Of a DNA stretch of 64,000 bases, positions 62,563-64,000 are shown piece after piece. The stretch comes from Syntrophomonas wolfei subsp. methylbutyratica (GTDB lineage: Bacteria > Bacillota > Syntrophomonadia > Syntrophomonadales > Syntrophomonadaceae), in assembly GCF_001570625.1 (NCBI RefSeq), contig NZ_BBQT01000011.1, positions 1 through 64,000 on the forward strand. Direction: 5' to 3'. Numbering within the stretch: the first letter of the stretch is position 1; each line of letters opens with the position of its first letter. Under the pieces are notes generated by a model. That model did not search any database and was not told the DNA's origin. It saw nothing but the letters and a program-made list of their open reading frames with translations. The translations under genes and the position numbers were made by a program.

Positions 62563-62630
62563 TGTACCATAGCTTGGCCATCGAACAAAGAGTAAATTTG
62601 CCATACTAGAAGATTCTTCTTTCCCGGTAA

Positions 62631-62664
62631 ACAAAACACCTGGCCGGAGCCAGGCGTCTTTTAT
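62631..62664 (-). terminator. Terminator after the betaine/choline transporter operon
   Basis: CCTGGC-CGGA-GCCAGG hairpin; on the minus strand it is followed by TGTTTTGTTT. It ends the opuA-type operon before the CoA-transferase promoter. Confidence 0.6.
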
Positions 62665-62782
62665 AATTAAGGAGGGGATAATGTCTTTTTTATATTAACA
62701 CAAGTCATTGTCATTTTTTGTAATATCAGGACAGGCTGCTAAATTAATTTTACTTTCCACACAATCATTTAAGCGGGTGGCC

Positions 62783-63643
62783 CTAAACCCCGGGGGTATC
62801 CCAGCGCCGCACCAGGCCCTGGGTCAGGCGATCGATTACAATGGCCAGAACCACAATAGCCCAACCCGCCTCAAAACCTCCCCCGACATCAATGCGGTTG
62901 GTGCAGATCAAGACCACTTCTCCCAGTCCCCCGGCGCCAATCATACTGGCTATTACCACCATGGCCAGTGCCATCATAGTCGTCTGGTTGATTCCCGCCA
63001 GGATAGAGGGCATAGCCAGAGGAATACGCACTTCTTTCATTAACTGCCAGGAAGTAGCCCCGAAGGCCAATGCCGCCTCCTGCACCGAAGATGAAACCTG
63101 GCGAATCCCCAGGTTGGTAAGACGAACCACCGGGGGCAGCGCATATATTACGGTCGCCACTACGCCCGGCACCTTGCCCAGGCCAAAGAGCATCAAGGCC
63201 GGTATAAGGTAAACAAAACTGGGCATAGTCTGCATGGCATCAAGTATAGGTGTAACCAAGGTATTGCAGCGGTCCGAAACCGCCATAGCGATGCCCAGGG
63301 GAATTCCCAGAAGCAAAGAAATGATAACCGAAACAATTACAATGCCCAGAGTTTCCATGGCAATTCCCCAGAATCCGAAAATTCCTACCGTGAAAAGCAA
63401 AAGACCCGGCATAATGGTCTTCACCACTTCGTGGGTCTGCCTCCAGGCAATCACTGTTACCGCGATAATCCAAAGCCACCATGGAATAGCCACAAGTATA
63501 TGCTCTATCTGCAACAACATCCCCAGCACCATGTTGCTGAAAGCAGTGAAAAAGGGCTCCCAGGCCACCGTAATCCACTTGACAAAATCGCTGATATACG
63601 GTGCTACATGAAATTCAATATCTGATGGAAACAAAAATATCAC
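62783..63643 (-). CDS. Glycine betaine/choline ABC transporter permease (OpuAB/ProW type)
   Basis: A 286-residue permease with about six helices. The inner part LRIPRLV-like EAA loop reads [20 protein letters not shown] then [20 protein letters not shown], and [16 protein letters not shown] closes the core as in ProW/OpuAB. It overlaps the ATPase gene by four bases. A substrate-binding gene is not inside the window. It should import an osmoprotectant such as glycine betaine. Confidence 0.93.
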   Translation of the reverse strand: MIFLFPSDIEFHVAPYISDFVKWITVAWEPFFTAFSNMVLGMLLQIEHILVAIPWWLWIIAVTVIAWRQTHEVVKTIMPGLLLFTVGIFGFWGIAMETLGIVIVSVIISLLLGIPLGIAMAVSDRCNTLVTPILDAMQTMPSFVYLIPALMLFGLGKVPGVVATVIYALPPVVRLTNLGIRQVSSSVQEAALAFGATSWQLMKEVRIPLAMPSILAGINQTTMMALAMVVIASMIGAGGLGEVVLICTNRIDVGGGFEAGWAIVVLAIVIDRLTQGLVRRWDTPGV

Positions 63644-64000
63644 CTCCCGGCGCGGGCACTGGCATGGGCTTCGATGCTCCGCACCCGGCTCACCCGGCCC
63701 TTATCCAGTAATTGGGCAATTCTCTGTTCGTCTTGAACAAAACGCTGTACATATTCATCAGCCGGGTTCATTACTATCTCCTGAGGCCGGCCTACCTGAA
63801 CGAAAACCCCCGCGCCCATTACCGCCATGCGATCACCTAAACGCAAGGCTTCACCTAAATCGTGGGTTACGAAAATAATGGTCTTTTGCCACTCCTTCTG
63901 CAGCTTGATCAGTTCATCCTGCATTTCCCGGCGAATCAGAGGGTCCAGCCCACTAAAGGGTTCATCCATCAGCAACAGGTCCGTATCCTGAACCAGGGCC
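63640..64000 (-). CDS. Glycine betaine/choline ABC transporter ATPase (OpuAA/ProV type), partial
   Basis: Only the C-terminal 119 codons lie in the window; the frame stays open to the last base. Visible are the Walker [22 protein letters not shown]-loop [20 protein letters not shown] and the family-typical [19 protein letters not shown]. The CBS domains of ProV are absent; the protein ends about 80 residues after the H-loop. Confidence 0.92.
   Translation of the reverse strand, partial: ALVQDTDLLLMDEPFSGLDPLIRREMQDELIKLQKEWQKTIIFVTHDLGEALRLGDRMAVMGAGVFVQVGRPQEIVMNPADEYVQRFVQDEQRIAQLLDKGRVSRVRSIEAHASARAGR

Noticed and set aside
1-64000. tRNA genes, rRNA genes and CRISPR arrays
   Set aside because: I saw no T-arm-like GGTTCGAATCC segments in cloverleaf context, no rRNA core sequences and no regularly spaced repeats.

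Overview
The window reads as chromosomal DNA of a low-to-mid-GC, Gram-positive anaerobe of the Clostridia. A Syntrophomonas-like fatty-acid oxidiser is my best guess, from gene content only: a tungsten-type aldehyde ferredoxin oxidoreductase with NuoE/F/G-like flavin and Fe-S partners, sigma-54 control, an acetyl-CoA hydrolase/CoA-transferase family enzyme, many lipoproteins and TTG starts. I saw no rRNA, tRNA, CRISPR array or intact insertion sequence.

Layout. (1) 207-11298, minus strand: a ten-gene metal/chelate uptake cluster. It holds a FecCD-type permease, its ATPase, a DUF4213/DUF364 protein, three paralogous substrate-binding lipoproteins, two paralogous SAM methyltransferases each following a lipoprotein gene, a radical SAM protein fused to half of the same substrate-binding fold, and a solute-binding-like protein without a signal peptide. 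A structured leader ending in an intrinsic terminator lies in front of it. (2) 11968-15428, plus: copper resistance (CsoR, CopZ, CopA) with a G-tract operator inside the promoter. (3) 15504-16247: Phd-like/Uma2 fusion with TCGTACGA sites at its promoter. (4) 16322-25571, minus: a MoaD/ThiF pair, then an AOR operon (polyferredoxin, AOR, NuoE, NuoF, HoxU-like) behind a good -24/-12 promoter with an upstream inverted repeat, then the likely sigma-54 activator. (5) 25692-28178: DUF3006 and ComEC-like lipoprotein, superoxide dismutase. (6) 28232-33980, minus: a Wzz-like protein and a MacA/FtsX/LolD-type exporter.

(7) 34142-48468, minus: a nine-gene envelope cluster (two large exported or membrane proteins, an ABC-2 transporter, a coiled-coil membrane protein broken by an in-frame TGA, MoxR, DUF58, and two VWA membrane proteins). 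(8) 48681-52720: accessory region with HigBA, DUF2294, a zinc alcohol dehydrogenase and HicAB, plus three copies of a structured element ending in a terminator. (9) 52728-64000: SbcCD, an S41 protease, SEC-C methionine aminopeptidase, a lipoprotein, the CoA-transferase, and an OpuA-type betaine/choline transporter cut by the window edge.

The best candidates for something undescribed are the radical SAM/methyltransferase/substrate-binding cluster, the repeated terminator-linked RNA element at 49.5-50.6 kb, and the sigma-54-controlled AOR complex. Substrates and functions beyond family level are inference.
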